From: a virus
Virus record (IMG/VR): IMGVR_UViG_3300029882_000268
Location: 1 to 64,000 of that record
Reading direction: 5' to 3' (one strand)
DNA: 64,000 bases
How positions within the stretch are numbered: position 1 is the stretch's first letter; each line of letters opens with the position of its first letter. Below, in pieces: positions 22,901 through 31,248 of this stretch. The notes under the pieces were generated by a model. That model did no database searches, was not told where the DNA came from, and worked only from the letters and a program-made list of their open reading frames with translations. The position numbers and the translations under genes were made by a program.

Positions 22901-25823
22901 CTGTCTGTGGTGCGGCGGCAGGTGCGGCGGGACGTGCTGCGGGAGCCGCTGCCGCTGGAGCCGCTGTCTTCCTCGCAATAGTCATCGATACAACCTTCTC
23001 GCCTTCCTTCATGTACTTTTTCACGGCACGTTCGGCAGAACCGTAGTCCACACCTGAAACCTGCTGTTCACGTTGCTGACCCTTGGGATCACGCAGGAGG
23101 ACTTTCCATTTACCCGCTACCTTCGGTCCCGCCGTGCCTGATGGGTACAGCTTACCGAGTGTATCATTCCAAACCTTTTCCTTCTGCGGACAATCGATCT
23201 TGTGGTGATTCGTGACCGACCCGCAGCACTCTAACGTCTTCAATGATGTCGCAATCTTTGGAGGAGCCCCAGCCGAGCCGCCTTCTTGATAAAATTCTTC
23301 ACGCCACAGATCGCCTGCTCCGCGCACATCGTCCGACCCGCCCCCACGCCCAGCGAGTTCCGCAGCCTCTTTCGATCCTTGCGTGCGTCCATGAGGCAGG
23401 CGTCCAGTGTCACCCGGCGTAATGCTGGGACGAATCGCATCCTGATCGGCGTTCACGAAGTCGTGCCCGATCATGCCTTCTTTTTCAAAGCCGGGGTCAG
23501 TCCACTCCGCACCCTCAGTTTCAAACTCTTGAAGCGTCAATTGCTGCCCATCGTCTTTCATGACGGGTTGAGGTGTGTGCCCCTTGGCATACGGGATCAT
23601 CGCTTCGACCGTGGGCTGAGGCTTCGTTGTGTCCTCACCGAAAGCGTTTGGAATCTCTCCCCACTCGTACCACATCTCCGTATTGTAAACCCACATGTGC
23701 TCCGTGGTCTCATCCGTCACATAAATAAACCAGTCCTCGGCGAGCACAACGCGCAATCCGGGAGCCGCGTACTGAGGACCTGCCGCGATAGGCTTAAAGC
23801 CGCCCTCACTGGGAAGCTTTTGAAGGGTGGGCTGCTCTTCACCGTCCGCTTTCTTCAGGGTCTCATCAATGGACTCGCCACGACGAGCTTCCATCTTCTT
23901 GATTTTATCGCCGTACTTGCTTGCGTTCTTGTTCTCGGGGCAATCACAGCCCTCGCAGATGCAGTTCTTTTTCAGTCTATCGCAACCATCGCAGTATGGC
24001 TCCTGTACAGAAGATAAAATCTTGACCGTATTGTCAGCATCACCCGTGCCTTGTTCCAGACGGATGTACTCGATAGTCGCATCGGTGCATGGCTGGCAGT
24101 AGCGAGTCTTGTATCCGTAAATCTCAAGCATGTGAGCGGCGGGGTTCGGACATCCGCCCGCCTTGTGACCCAGCGGGCACTCTTCCCACTCACAGGAGCA
24201 TCGACCGAGGTCAGCCGCCGTGTGTTTGGAATTGTAATTCCGCAGAGCTTGGAAAGCCGTATCGTAATTGCGCTTCGCCGCCTGCCACTCGGGGGTAGCT
24301 TTGGTAGCATCGGGCGTCATGCCCGTTGGCCCTTTGGGGAACTTCTTGAGTTCCTTGCTGAAACGATCTACGTCCTGTTCCAGCTTCGTCTGTTCCTCAT
24401 TGATCGGTCTGTCGGCGTGTCCGTAAGCAGCTTCCTTCGGATCGTTGATACCCTTGACAATGCCGTGCTCCCAGTTCTTGCCGCACTTGTTGCACTTGGC
24501 GGTCTCGAAGTCCGTGGGCATCAAGCCGTAATCGTCAGAGCCGCAATGGGGGCACTTCGGCTTTTCCGCAGCCGTGCGACAGTTGGAGCAGGAGTTCACG
24601 TTGAAAGCAATCTTCGGAGCCGAGCAACGGCAGGTCTGAACGCTACCACACTTGCACACTTGCTTGCGGTGGTGGTTCGAGGCCGTCTTATCGCCTCGTG
24701 TCTCACCGTCCAGCAAATCTGCTTTGTTCGGGCAATAGCAGCCGTTCTCATCGTTGCCGCATTGCGGACAATACTCGGATGCGATGCACCCAGCAGCCTT
24801 AAACTTGACCTTCTCGGACGAAGCCTTGGCGGGACGTGCCTTCGCCTTTGGCGGCGGTGGGAACATGTGTTGCAACAGGTCCGCAAGCTGGTAGGAGTTG
24901 CCCAGTTGAGTCTTGTTCTCGTAAACGAAGTCGCGGAGCAAGCCGCCGATCTTGTCTCGGTACTGCTTCAGGGAATCGAAGCTCAAACCTGTGCGGTGAA
25001 TCCACTCTTGAGTCAGGTCGCTGATCTTAACGTCGCCACTCTCGGTTTGCTGAGCTTGATCCCAGTAAATCTTGAGCAGGGCGGCGTAATTGGGGGCGGA
25101 CTTCGGAGTCTCCTTGGTCTTCACCCACGCTTCGAACTTCTCGATAAACTGATTGATGTCGCGGTCGGACTCGGACTGACCGACGCCCGGGGTTGTAGCG
25201 TGCTCTTCGGTGTCGAGGATGTTGTAGGTCTCGCCCTCTTCTCCGGGTTGTTCCATGCTCATCTCTTCGGGGCGAATCAAAGCAATCGCGTCCTGCTTCG
25301 CGTGATCCTTGGCGTAGTAAATGAACGTGCTCTTGAGGTAGGAACTGACCTGCTCAGCGATGGGCTTCTTCTGGGTTTCCTTGTCGAAGCCTTTGACCTT
25401 CTCGGCAAAGTTTTCCAGCAGCTTCTTGCCGTTCTTCTGCGTCCGCTCGAACAGAAGGGAGACGACCGCTCGGTAGATCACCTCATCCTGAATGTCTTGG
25501 TCTTGGGTTACGGAGTTGAGAATCGACGAGTAGATTTTGGTGAGGTACTTCGCCCAGTCCATCTTGGGGTCAGTGGGTAACCCCGCCTGCTCGATGAGCG
25601 AGTTGACAATCGCGGTCAGGTCTTTGTTGAAGGCAAACTTCAGGAGGGACGCGAAATGCATCCAAGCCCCGGCAATCGGGGAGAAGTTTGCGGGGGTTGA
25701 ACACGGTCGCCCCTGAAGGTCGGCCAATTTGAAGGCACACTCTCCCGCTATTTTCAGCGTAGACGAAATGCGGTAGGCTTTTCCATCAACACCGTACACG
25801 ATTTGTCCTGCGTTAAGGCGCAC
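19917..25823 (-). CDS. 1968-residue multi-zinc-ribbon protein of unknown function
   Basis: GTG start at 25823 with AGAGGTG 7 nt before it. Residues 1-330 are helical, with SYLKSTFIYYAKDHAKQDA and ISDLTQEWIHRTGLSFDSLKQYRDKI, vaguely like sigma-factor regions 2 and 4. From about 350 to 1440 there are at least nine Cys/His clusters (CPQCGNDENGCYC, CKCGSVQTCRC, CPHCGSDDYG, CNKCGKNW, CDGCDRLKKNCIC, HCKRCGMSM, CEKCATEI, HCSGCHIF). An Ala/Pro linker lies near 955-995. A 40-residue tandem repeat occurs near 1690-1770 and a folded C-terminus follows. Gene position suggests a virion or DNA-associated protein; no family recognised. Confidence 0.7.
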   Translation of the reverse strand: MRLNAGQIVYGVDGKAYRISSTLKIAGECAFKLADLQGRPCSTPANFSPIAGAWMHFASLLKFAFNKDLTAIVNSLIEQAGLPTDPKMDWAKYLTKIYSSILNSVTQDQDIQDEVIYRAVVSLLFERTQKNGKKLLENFAEKVKGFDKETQKKPIAEQVSSYLKSTFIYYAKDHAKQDAIALIRPEEMSMEQPGEEGETYNILDTEEHATTPGVGQSESDRDINQFIEKFEAWVKTKETPKSAPNYAALLKIYWDQAQQTESGDVKISDLTQEWIHRTGLSFDSLKQYRDKIGGLLRDFVYENKTQLGNSYQLADLLQHMFPPPPKAKARPAKASSEKVKFKAAGCIASEYCPQCGNDENGCYCPNKADLLDGETRGDKTASNHHRKQVCKCGSVQTCRCSAPKIAFNVNSCSNCRTAAEKPKCPHCGSDDYGLMPTDFETAKCNKCGKNWEHGIVKGINDPKEAAYGHADRPINEEQTKLEQDVDRFSKELKKFPKGPTGMTPDATKATPEWQAAKRNYDTAFQALRNYNSKHTAADLGRCSCEWEECPLGHKAGGCPNPAAHMLEIYGYKTRYCQPCTDATIEYIRLEQGTGDADNTVKILSSVQEPYCDGCDRLKKNCICEGCDCPENKNASKYGDKIKKMEARRGESIDETLKKADGEEQPTLQKLPSEGGFKPIAAGPQYAAPGLRVVLAEDWFIYVTDETTEHMWVYNTEMWYEWGEIPNAFGEDTTKPQPTVEAMIPYAKGHTPQPVMKDDGQQLTLQEFETEGAEWTDPGFEKEGMIGHDFVNADQDAIRPSITPGDTGRLPHGRTQGSKEAAELAGRGGGSDDVRGAGDLWREEFYQEGGSAGAPPKIATSLKTLECCGSVTNHHKIDCPQKEKVWNDTLGKLYPSGTAGPKVAGKWKVLLRDPKGQQREQQVSGVDYGSAERAVKKYMKEGEKVVSMTIARKTAAPAAAAPAARPAAPAAAPQTVVAPPPGTAVALPGQQPTTEDEKPMRKTVVPELPGKKWHMTSKTASILEDAFEYFMEGKKEGGLADVFNERYTRTGKGEDKYIACSKLMMDFEYAFRREEDGSLSDIDDYREDAENALREIVGDDPNYTEQGHTERSSGGVTETPNKVSAGLLTEQNTPEMEARVAQLAQTHPETEIHENCNPYFEHGQWWIVCGPCGATWSVVDVGHHMGDEGDLDLEQIDNGDDSCQENFHESSTLPIPSSLATKAENVIEASIEKEADGARLTNISTHDLDTDTDGHCKRCGMSMQEASKAPCAKTGSAKKAWLDEEETSEIQGRLEYLRGELRAERISQGELMELQGLADYIDPGDVELLEAAGVEEVIPQPDVPIETPEFGEADKTRLRGLGVIGKKKKAFEPGANSGIRGSNDGTYIYQADVWCEKCATEIAATLDAEGKTPPNVMDEASYDSDNYPKGPFFEEESDAPEHCSGCHIFLENPLTTDGQTYMQSMVDEALAKGRGDEPHIKEWMDFYGYHPEEKDMQEHESSDASDKINAMPQRGGKLKTPAQLGLTEKSDLDLANEGIPPRHSSEDKVAATEQPTSGEDEGFNVKVVYNKYGITLEPTANLLSDVQGIGEMINKPNIFELMEDFFTNGWEMVNPEDIGALTSGELMSDQDGNVYWHERYQIEDMVEELMNGNKVNLQYGGNLFEMDEGSEIAPPAEPDPNQMDLPLQSSAEDTDYKDWQYEVANGDTKLNFEDWKMYKEEADKFSPTSSSEDTDHKDWQYEVANGDTKLNFEQWKEHKREADSFGPNKKEATGEMSQSEADDAEAWPMHHAIAKALGGTVKAFDQYQGPYVLVGSEIRGQGTYAPAIPMKGTVRLWIQATEGGDGAELQVYNEDNQKLSEPFWWEDTNAAVDAAMSVLDQPAAKAKQPKPPAKRKGSEEKQAAPGDGGLQRDVQNQYENHPLIEMLWGSLKRDPSNKDRVQTAWGTKTKQGLVLSVARAMKETPVSGE
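20520..20760 (-). repeat. two-copy 120-nt tandem repeat inside the giant gene
   Basis: Two units offset by exactly 120 nt encode DTDxKDWQYEVANGDTKLNF followed by xxWKxxKxEADxF. TCGAAATT recurs at 20569 and 20689. Synonymous differences between copies show the repeat is not an assembly duplicate. Confidence 0.85.
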
Positions 25824-26424
25824 AGTTCACCTCTCGCCGACCCTTGTTCCAAGGGACTCTACCTTGAGCAGCCGACTTCATTTTCTGTATCGTGCTTTCG
25901 GAGTGCCTTCTGTCTTTGAACCTAGTACCGAGGTTTGCTATTAGCTGCTCTTTTGAAGTTACACAGGGCATTTCACTAAGGGTTTTGCTGATCTTATCGC
26001 AAACATCTTGGGGAACAGTGCGCCCAAACATCGACTTGCTAATCTTGTCACGAACAGCTTGGGGGATGGGCTTTCTGTACTGGTGATGGTTTACCCCGCT
26101 CATCTTCCGACGAGTCTCTTCATTGGGGATTAACCCGTCACCCCCCATCGTCAGGTTATAGCCGTTCTCAGGTTTATGGGATTGATGCAGGATAATGAAG
26201 AAGGTCTCCATTTTACGGAGTTCTTCCTTGGTCTTGGCTTGGTGCAAGACCTCGACGGTAAAAGCCTCTGCACCGTACTTGCGGATGGCGTTGTGAAAGT
26301 AGAATGGACTACCCCTGCGGGCTCTGTACCGATGCTCTTTCCACCGACGATTAACGCTGGAGCCTTCCCACTTGCCGATGTAGACCTTGCCGTTGACCGT
26401 ATTTGTAATGCGGTAAACAAGCAT
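25813..26424 (-). CDS. GIY-YIG homing endonuclease with NUMOD3 tail
   Basis: 203 residues. VYRITNTVNGKVYIGKW is the GIY-YIG core strand pair, RRWKEHRYRA supplies the Arg, EAFTVEVLHQA the next element, and METFFIILH the catalytic Glu helix. The C-terminal half has NUMOD3-type repeats (EETRRKMSGVNH, DKISKSMFG, STIQKMKSAAQG, PWNKG). GGAG 9 nt before ATG 26424. It ends with an 11-nt overlap into the giant zinc-ribbon gene. Selfish nuclease. Confidence 0.88.
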   Translation of the reverse strand: MLVYRITNTVNGKVYIGKWEGSSVNRRWKEHRYRARRGSPFYFHNAIRKYGAEAFTVEVLHQAKTKEELRKMETFFIILHQSHKPENGYNLTMGGDGLIPNEETRRKMSGVNHHQYRKPIPQAVRDKISKSMFGRTVPQDVCDKISKTLSEMPCVTSKEQLIANLGTRFKDRRHSESTIQKMKSAAQGRVPWNKGRREVNCAP

Positions 26425-26439
26425 TGCCAGACTCCAAAG

Positions 26440-26673
26440 TTAGTCAGTGATCGGATCGTTAGGGTCGCCGCCAGTCTTTTCGTCTTCCTTCAGGACTGAC
26501 TCAAGGGTCTTCATGTAGTCTTCGTGATCCTCGAACGCCTGAGGATCGTGGGACTGCCCTGCGGCTGAGTCCTTTGCGTCCTTCTGTGCTACCTTGAGGC
26601 CTAGACGACCGAGTTCGCCCTTGTAGAGCGAGTTCATTGCTGATGCGTCTGCTGCTGCGATTTTCTTTGCCAT
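26440..26673 (-). CDS. 77-residue hypothetical protein
   Basis: MAKKIAAADASAMNSLYKGELGRLGLK, then an acidic helical tail (DHEDYMKTLESVLKEDEK). ATG 26673 has GGAG 7 nt upstream; reading further upstream to 26757 has no such signal. Small charged protein between a fibre-like gene and a homing nuclease, possibly a virion accessory or chaperone. Not recognised. Confidence 0.6.
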   Translation of the reverse strand: MAKKIAAADASAMNSLYKGELGRLGLKVAQKDAKDSAAGQSHDPQAFEDHEDYMKTLESVLKEDEKTGGDPNDPITD

Positions 26674-26768
26674 TTTAAGCTCCGAAGGGAGGAATACCCC
26701 CTGCAAAGGGGGACTGTAGTTGAGTTTCGTTATACTTGCGAAGGTACGCTGTCTCATGACGACCTTCC

Positions 26769-28613
26769 TTAAACGCTAAACATTACAACAGGCACGACTG
26801 GCTCTCCCCCGAACGAGAATGGCGTAATCGTGCCCAGAGTGGTGGGCATAACCCCACCGCCTGTGATTGCATTTGCGGCTGAACCAAATCGGACGGGTGG
26901 GACTGGAGACGAGTACGGAAACGACCATTGATTCAGGAGGTTCGCCATCGAAGAGGAATCCTGATGGCTGAACACGGAACCGCCGTTTGAGGCATCGTAA
27001 CTCCCCCACGCGAACCAGTAAATTCCCGAAGGGAGAGTGACAGGCCCAACCGCAACCTGTTTAGTCCATTGGCTGTGATTTGACGTGTCGAGAAAATTTG
27101 CTCCCGCGTCAATCAGTTTCGTATTTCCATCCGCTGAGTAGAGAGCACACGTCATCCAACCGCCAGCACCCGAACCTGTGACCGTGGTAGCCGTGACGTG
27201 GGATATGACAAACTCAACTTCGAGAATGACTTGGATTACATTCACGACATTGTTAGTGTGAATGCTTCCGCTAGTCCCAACTGTGCTATAGTCCTGACCG
27301 CCAAGAAACCAACCCAGTCCTGCTGTCTGGAACTTTGACCCACCACCTGCCGCCGTTTCCCACGCGGGTACACCTGCAACCACCGTCAATACTTGACCAG
27401 AAGTACCGATTGGTAGTCGCTCGGGGCCGAGCACGGCTGGGGAACCAGTCAAGCCCTCGTAGATCATATCCCCAACGGTGGTCATGGGGTTTGCAAAACC
27501 TGAACTCGGAACCGTAGCAACGAATTCAGTTCCGTTGAAAGTAAGGACAGCCCCAGTCGGTATTCCTGATGGTGGGGCGGTGATGGTGGTAGCAGTATTC
27601 ATGGTAACGGCGGCGTTGGCTAGTGCCCGGCCTGCCAACGACCCACCGCCCAATGTAATCGACGAGACAGCGAGAATGTTACCCACAGTAACAGCACCCG
27701 GACCAATCGTTGTCCATGAGCTTCCAACGACCCAAACTACGTTAGCAGCTTGAGCACCATTGGCTAGTGTGATCGTTCCAGCAATAGCCTGAGTGATTGT
27801 CGAAGCGGTCGCGTAGAATACGAACACAGCGTTCGGACTGCCCTGTGCATCAAGAATGATTGGTGTGCTGATTGCAAGGCTCGATCCACTCTTATAATTG
27901 CCCGCATAGTAGGTGCCAGTCGGAGCACCCGCTGAATGCTGGGTGCCCATGTCTGCTGTAGTGAGTGTCTGGATGAAGGTCAAACCTTCGTAATGAGTGA
28001 TTGCCGTGTTGAGGTCCGTCAAGGCTTGAGATGCGACAGGCGAGATAACTGTCGTAGGCGGTGTCAAAGTCCATGGCGGGGTGCCTGCGGTGATGGTTGT
28101 GCCTCCGACATTTCCACCGCTGATGACCGTGCCCGCACCATCCGAGTTCGTGACCGTGGTTCCCAGTACGGCGTAAGTTGCTGCCGTAGCTAATTGCGTG
28201 GTGACGGGAGACGAAGGGCCTGAGGGAAGGGACACATCGGACAACGAAGCCAAAGTCGTAGTAGCCCAAGCTCCGTTATTAAAAATGTAAAGCGCGTTTC
28301 CGCTGCCCACAGCCCAACCATTTTTCGGTGTGTAGTATTCCCATTCACCGCTTGGAACCGCTGGATTGTCGGTTGACCAGTAGGCGAGATTGTTAGCTTG
28401 AGCCGACCACACACCCGTAGGACTGCTTCCAATGATGTAGGAGTCTCCGTTGGCGGGGGACACGGGCGGTGTGTTCAACCCGACGCTGATAACGTTCGAC
28501 TCAACGAGTGCCTGAAGCCCGCGCAGCAACGCTTCGCCTGCGGTGTAATAGCCGTCACCGAGGGCTGCGCTAACGAATAACTGCGGAATTTTGGGGCCGA
28601 AGTGGATGCTCAT
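26769..28613 (-). CDS. tail-fibre-like protein: DUF2793, DUF3494, fibre repeats
   Basis: 614 residues. Residues 45-120 match DUF2793 (PPVSPANGDSYIIG, TGVWSAQ, W-x-YYTPKNGWAV, FNNGAW), a domain of phage tail proteins. Residues 140-350 are a DUF3494 ice-binding-like domain (VTNSDG, ISTPIILDAQGSPNA, LANGAQAANVVWVVGSSW, SSITLGGGSLAGRALA). Near 375-420 is the fibre signature FANPMTTVGDMIYEG ... LPIGTSGQVLTVVAGVPAW. The C-terminal 180 residues form a beta-rich receptor-type tip. A host-recognition fibre is the likely role. GAGGAC before ATG 28613. Confidence 0.82.
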   Translation of the reverse strand: MSIHFGPKIPQLFVSAALGDGYYTAGEALLRGLQALVESNVISVGLNTPPVSPANGDSYIIGSSPTGVWSAQANNLAYWSTDNPAVPSGEWEYYTPKNGWAVGSGNALYIFNNGAWATTTLASLSDVSLPSGPSSPVTTQLATAATYAVLGTTVTNSDGAGTVISGGNVGGTTITAGTPPWTLTPPTTVISPVASQALTDLNTAITHYEGLTFIQTLTTADMGTQHSAGAPTGTYYAGNYKSGSSLAISTPIILDAQGSPNAVFVFYATASTITQAIAGTITLANGAQAANVVWVVGSSWTTIGPGAVTVGNILAVSSITLGGGSLAGRALANAAVTMNTATTITAPPSGIPTGAVLTFNGTEFVATVPSSGFANPMTTVGDMIYEGLTGSPAVLGPERLPIGTSGQVLTVVAGVPAWETAAGGGSKFQTAGLGWFLGGQDYSTVGTSGSIHTNNVVNVIQVILEVEFVISHVTATTVTGSGAGGWMTCALYSADGNTKLIDAGANFLDTSNHSQWTKQVAVGPVTLPSGIYWFAWGSYDASNGGSVFSHQDSSSMANLLNQWSFPYSSPVPPVRFGSAANAITGGGVMPTTLGTITPFSFGGEPVVPVVMFSV

Positions 28614-28652
28614 GGTTTAACCGTCCTCAAGTAAGAATTCGTTAGTCCTCGT

Positions 28653-29366
28653 TTAGACTACAGTGATGGTCGCGGTAACGGGGGCGAGACCAGCAATCGG
28701 GAGACCCAAATCGGCGTTTGTAGCGGTCGCAGGATAGCCATTCATCGTCAGGGTGATGGTGCCTAAAGCCAATCCGCTGCCCCAACTCACCCCCCACTGC
28801 TGACCCCATCCGGGTCCAAACACTATATCCAAAATGTATACGCCACTCGGTCCTAAGAGCATCGTATTAAGTCCATTTGTATCCGTTATGACGACTTGTG
28901 GTACACCCTCAGTCAACCACAACAAAAATACGGAGTTAGGTACTGGTGAGCCAGCGATGTCATTAACAATGTTAGGATCGGCGACCAGCGACATGAACGG
29001 GCTTACAACGTCACCAGTGGGAATGTAGGTGGCAACCAGTGCAAATCCGGGTACAAATAGGGCGCTGACTGGCGACCCCGATAAAAATGCTACAAAAGGC
29101 GGGTTGGGCACGTGATGAACGACTTGAACGAAGCCCTGAGGGTCTATGGCTTGAACCAGATATATCAGGTAGCGGTTGTTGGTTCCGTCGAACGCCCACG
29201 ATTGCACGGTCTGAAGTGACCCGTCCACGTAGATGCTCAGGTCGCGAGCGGGATTGAATGCACCAAGAGGTCCAATCTGCATGAACGGGCCAAAGTACGG
29301 CGAGTTCACTACAAGCTGAATTCTATTCGGGTACGGCCCGTTCGTGAGTGCCTGAACTATTTGCAC
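28653..29366 (-). CDS. hypothetical virion protein, beta-rich
   Basis: 237 residues, GTG start at 29366 with AGAGGG about 11 nt upstream. Rich in Pro, Gly, Val and aromatic residues with no charged helices (NSPYFGPFMQIGPLGAF, SIYVDGSLQTVQSWAF), as in phage baseplate or fibre subunits. Immediately upstream of the DUF2793/DUF3494 fibre gene, so a fibre connector or hinge is plausible. No family recognised. Confidence 0.6.
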   Translation of the reverse strand: MQIVQALTNGPYPNRIQLVVNSPYFGPFMQIGPLGAFNPARDLSIYVDGSLQTVQSWAFDGTNNRYLIYLVQAIDPQGFVQVVHHVPNPPFVAFLSGSPVSALFVPGFALVATYIPTGDVVSPFMSLVADPNIVNDIAGSPVPNSVFLLWLTEGVPQVVITDTNGLNTMLLGPSGVYILDIVFGPGWGQQWGVSWGSGLALGTITLTMNGYPATATNADLGLPIAGLAPVTATITVV

Positions 29367-29370
29367 GTGG

Positions 29371-30396
29371 TTATTTGCCCTCTTCGCTTACGGCTAGTTC
29401 TTTTGCGCGGTCCTTAACGTACTTCCAGACCTTTCGAAGTTTTTCCATGTATTCCGGTGATTTCTTTTCCTTCACGTGTTTTCTCTCAGTTTCCTCGTAT
29501 GGCAAGCCCTGATGCAGATGCGGCTCGCCCTTACGGTGCTTCTCTTCAATACTCTTCTGCTCGCTCTGATAAAGGTTCTGAATCGCTTCTTCCTCACCTT
29601 TTGGAGCGGGCTTCGGTGCTGGAGCGGGTGCTGGGGCAGGCTTCGGTTCTTCCTCGGCTGGCTCCGTCGATGGGTGATCGCGGTGCACCACGGGCTCTAC
29701 CTGATCCTCCAGTTCCTCTTCGTGCATCAGGCGGGCTTCCTCCTGCTCACGCAGGGCTTCGTACAGCTTGTCCTGAACCTCCTTGTCCTTGACCTTCCTG
29801 ATCTTCTCCAGTTCCTTCTTTTTCTTCATCTCCTCCTGTTTCTCTTGGAGGCGTTCGGGCGTCTTGTCCAGTTCGTCCTTCTTCTCCTGCATCGCCCGCT
29901 CGCGGAGAATCTTCACGATGTTGTGTTGGACGGAAGGCAGGATGCGTTCGAACACCGCATGAACGTGTTTGCAGATAACGAAGTTCCCCCGGAGGTCAAG
30001 CTGCTCAGAAGGTGCCTGCAATTGCGGTCTAGGCGTCCCTAGCAGCCCATCTCGCTGATGGAGGTTCCACTGGGCACCCCAATACAAGAACGCGGGGCAG
30101 GAGCAGCTAATCTGCACATCGAGGTCTTTCGCTTGGCTCGACTCCTGTACCTTTGTCGTGTCAAATTGAACGCGCACATCGTGCCCTGCTGGGTCTGAAT
30201 CCTCCTTGTTGCACTTCACGTTGTAGTGGAGGAACAGGGCTTTGGGGTTCGAATCGAGCAGCGATGGCGTGCATCCCGGGCGATACTTTTTCGAGAAGGC
30301 GTTCGTCTGGCGGACGAGATCAGGCAGTGAAATCGCAGTCTTTACCCCGAATTTCACGTACAGCCTAGATAGGGGAATGGTGACAGTCACGCTCAT
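29371..30396 (-). CDS. SWIM-type zinc-finger, coiled-coil protein
   Basis: 341 residues. Residues 90-150 have ISCSCPAFLYW ... NFVICKHVHAVF, a CxC...CxH SWIM zinc finger. Residues 160-230 are a long highly charged coiled coil (KKDELDKTPERLQEKQEEMKK), then a Pro/Ala linker with PAPAPAPAPKPAP and a charged C-terminus. SWIM fingers bind DNA or proteins. It sits inside the structural operon, between fibre genes and an HNH gene, so it may be a DNA-binding virion protein. Function unknown. Confidence 0.65.
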   Translation of the reverse strand: MSVTVTIPLSRLYVKFGVKTAISLPDLVRQTNAFSKKYRPGCTPSLLDSNPKALFLHYNVKCNKEDSDPAGHDVRVQFDTTKVQESSQAKDLDVQISCSCPAFLYWGAQWNLHQRDGLLGTPRPQLQAPSEQLDLRGNFVICKHVHAVFERILPSVQHNIVKILRERAMQEKKDELDKTPERLQEKQEEMKKKKELEKIRKVKDKEVQDKLYEALREQEEARLMHEEELEDQVEPVVHRDHPSTEPAEEEPKPAPAPAPAPKPAPKGEEEAIQNLYQSEQKSIEEKHRKGEPHLHQGLPYEETERKHVKEKKSPEYMEKLRKVWKYVKDRAKELAVSEEGK

Positions 30397-30430
30397 TTTA
30401 GACAGAAGCCCTCATCTGAGAAATTGAAAG

Positions 30431-30769
30431 TCAGTAGCCTAGCACGGAGTCATATCCCTCTCCGTAAAACACTATCTTCAAACGACTTAGACCGTCCCCG
30501 ATGTAACCCAGTGAGATGAGGTTACGGACGACCCTCATTTTAACCAGCTTCCTGAACTCGGAAACTGTTTGATTGTCCTTCAGGCGATTGCAGTATTCGC
30601 AGGCGGGCAGGAGGTTCCACTCGGCGTTCGGTCCACCTCGGCTGGCGGGCTTTGCATGGTCTACGGTGAGGTCACAAAGCTCGGCGGGAGCGTAACCACA
30701 GTACCAGCACCGCCCATCGCACTTGCGAACGGTCCTCCACCACTGGGTTTTGCGGGGCGTGCGGGGCAT
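30431..30769 (-). CDS. HNH endonuclease
   Basis: 112 residues. CWYCGYAPAELCDLTVDHAKPASRGG ... EWNLLPACEYCNRLK is a complete HNH motif with two CxxC zinc pairs and the DH and N residues. Compact, without a separate specificity domain, similar to free-standing phage HNH proteins. The TAATG overlap with the upstream gene implies coupled translation. Confidence 0.88.
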   Translation of the reverse strand: MPRTPRKTQWWRTVRKCDGRCWYCGYAPAELCDLTVDHAKPASRGGPNAEWNLLPACEYCNRLKDNQTVSEFRKLVKMRVVRNLISLGYIGDGLSRLKIVFYGEGYDSVLGY

Positions 30770-31248
30770 TACAGGTCTTTAGGCTTGAGACCGAGGCCGA
30801 GACGTTTACGCACCACCGGATCAGTGAGGTCCTCGCCGTCTTTGAGACCCATCCGCTCACGGAACTCCGGGTCATCCAGACTGACCTCGGTCGGCTGAGC
30901 TTTCTTCCGCTTCTGCTTAATCTCTTCCTGTGTCGGTTTTTGCGGTGTTGATGGGGTTTTTGGTAGGTCGGGCGTGAGCTTGGGATGGGAAAGCTTGAGC
31001 AACCTCGCGCACTCGGTGGGGTCAATCGGTCGCGGTTGGGGCTTCTCGATCACTTCTTCGGCGGATTTGTCCTTGACAAAGGCGCTCATACCCAGCGAGG
31101 ACTGCTTCAGGGTCTTGACGATCTGTCCATTGCGGTACACCGTGAGGCGCTGGGCGGTCGTATCGTGGACGAGAATGTCCCCGGCGTTGACTCGGAAGCT
31201 AAATTGAACAAAATTGATCGGACTCTTGGCTACGTAGCTACGTTGCAT
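30769..31248 (-). CDS. hypothetical protein in the structural operon
   Basis: 159 residues. The N-terminus (INFVQFSFRVNAGDILVHDTTAQRLTVYRNGQIV) looks like a small beta barrel; the rest is charged and proline-rich, with LDDPEFRERMGLKDGEDLTDPVVRKRLGLG near the end. ATG 31248 with GGAGG 4 nt upstream; 11-nt overlap with the upstream endonuclease gene. Not recognised. Confidence 0.6.
   Translation of the reverse strand: MQRSYVAKSPINFVQFSFRVNAGDILVHDTTAQRLTVYRNGQIVKTLKQSSLGMSAFVKDKSAEEVIEKPQPRPIDPTECARLLKLSHPKLTPDLPKTPSTPQKPTQEEIKQKRKKAQPTEVSLDDPEFRERMGLKDGEDLTDPVVRKRLGLGLKPKDL

Noticed and set aside
24051-25580. Long plus-strand open frame (509 codons) opposite the giant zinc-ribbon gene
   Set aside because: Leu/Val/Arg-rich antisense translation typical of the complement of a GC-rich gene; no start signal; the minus-strand frame has clear motifs.
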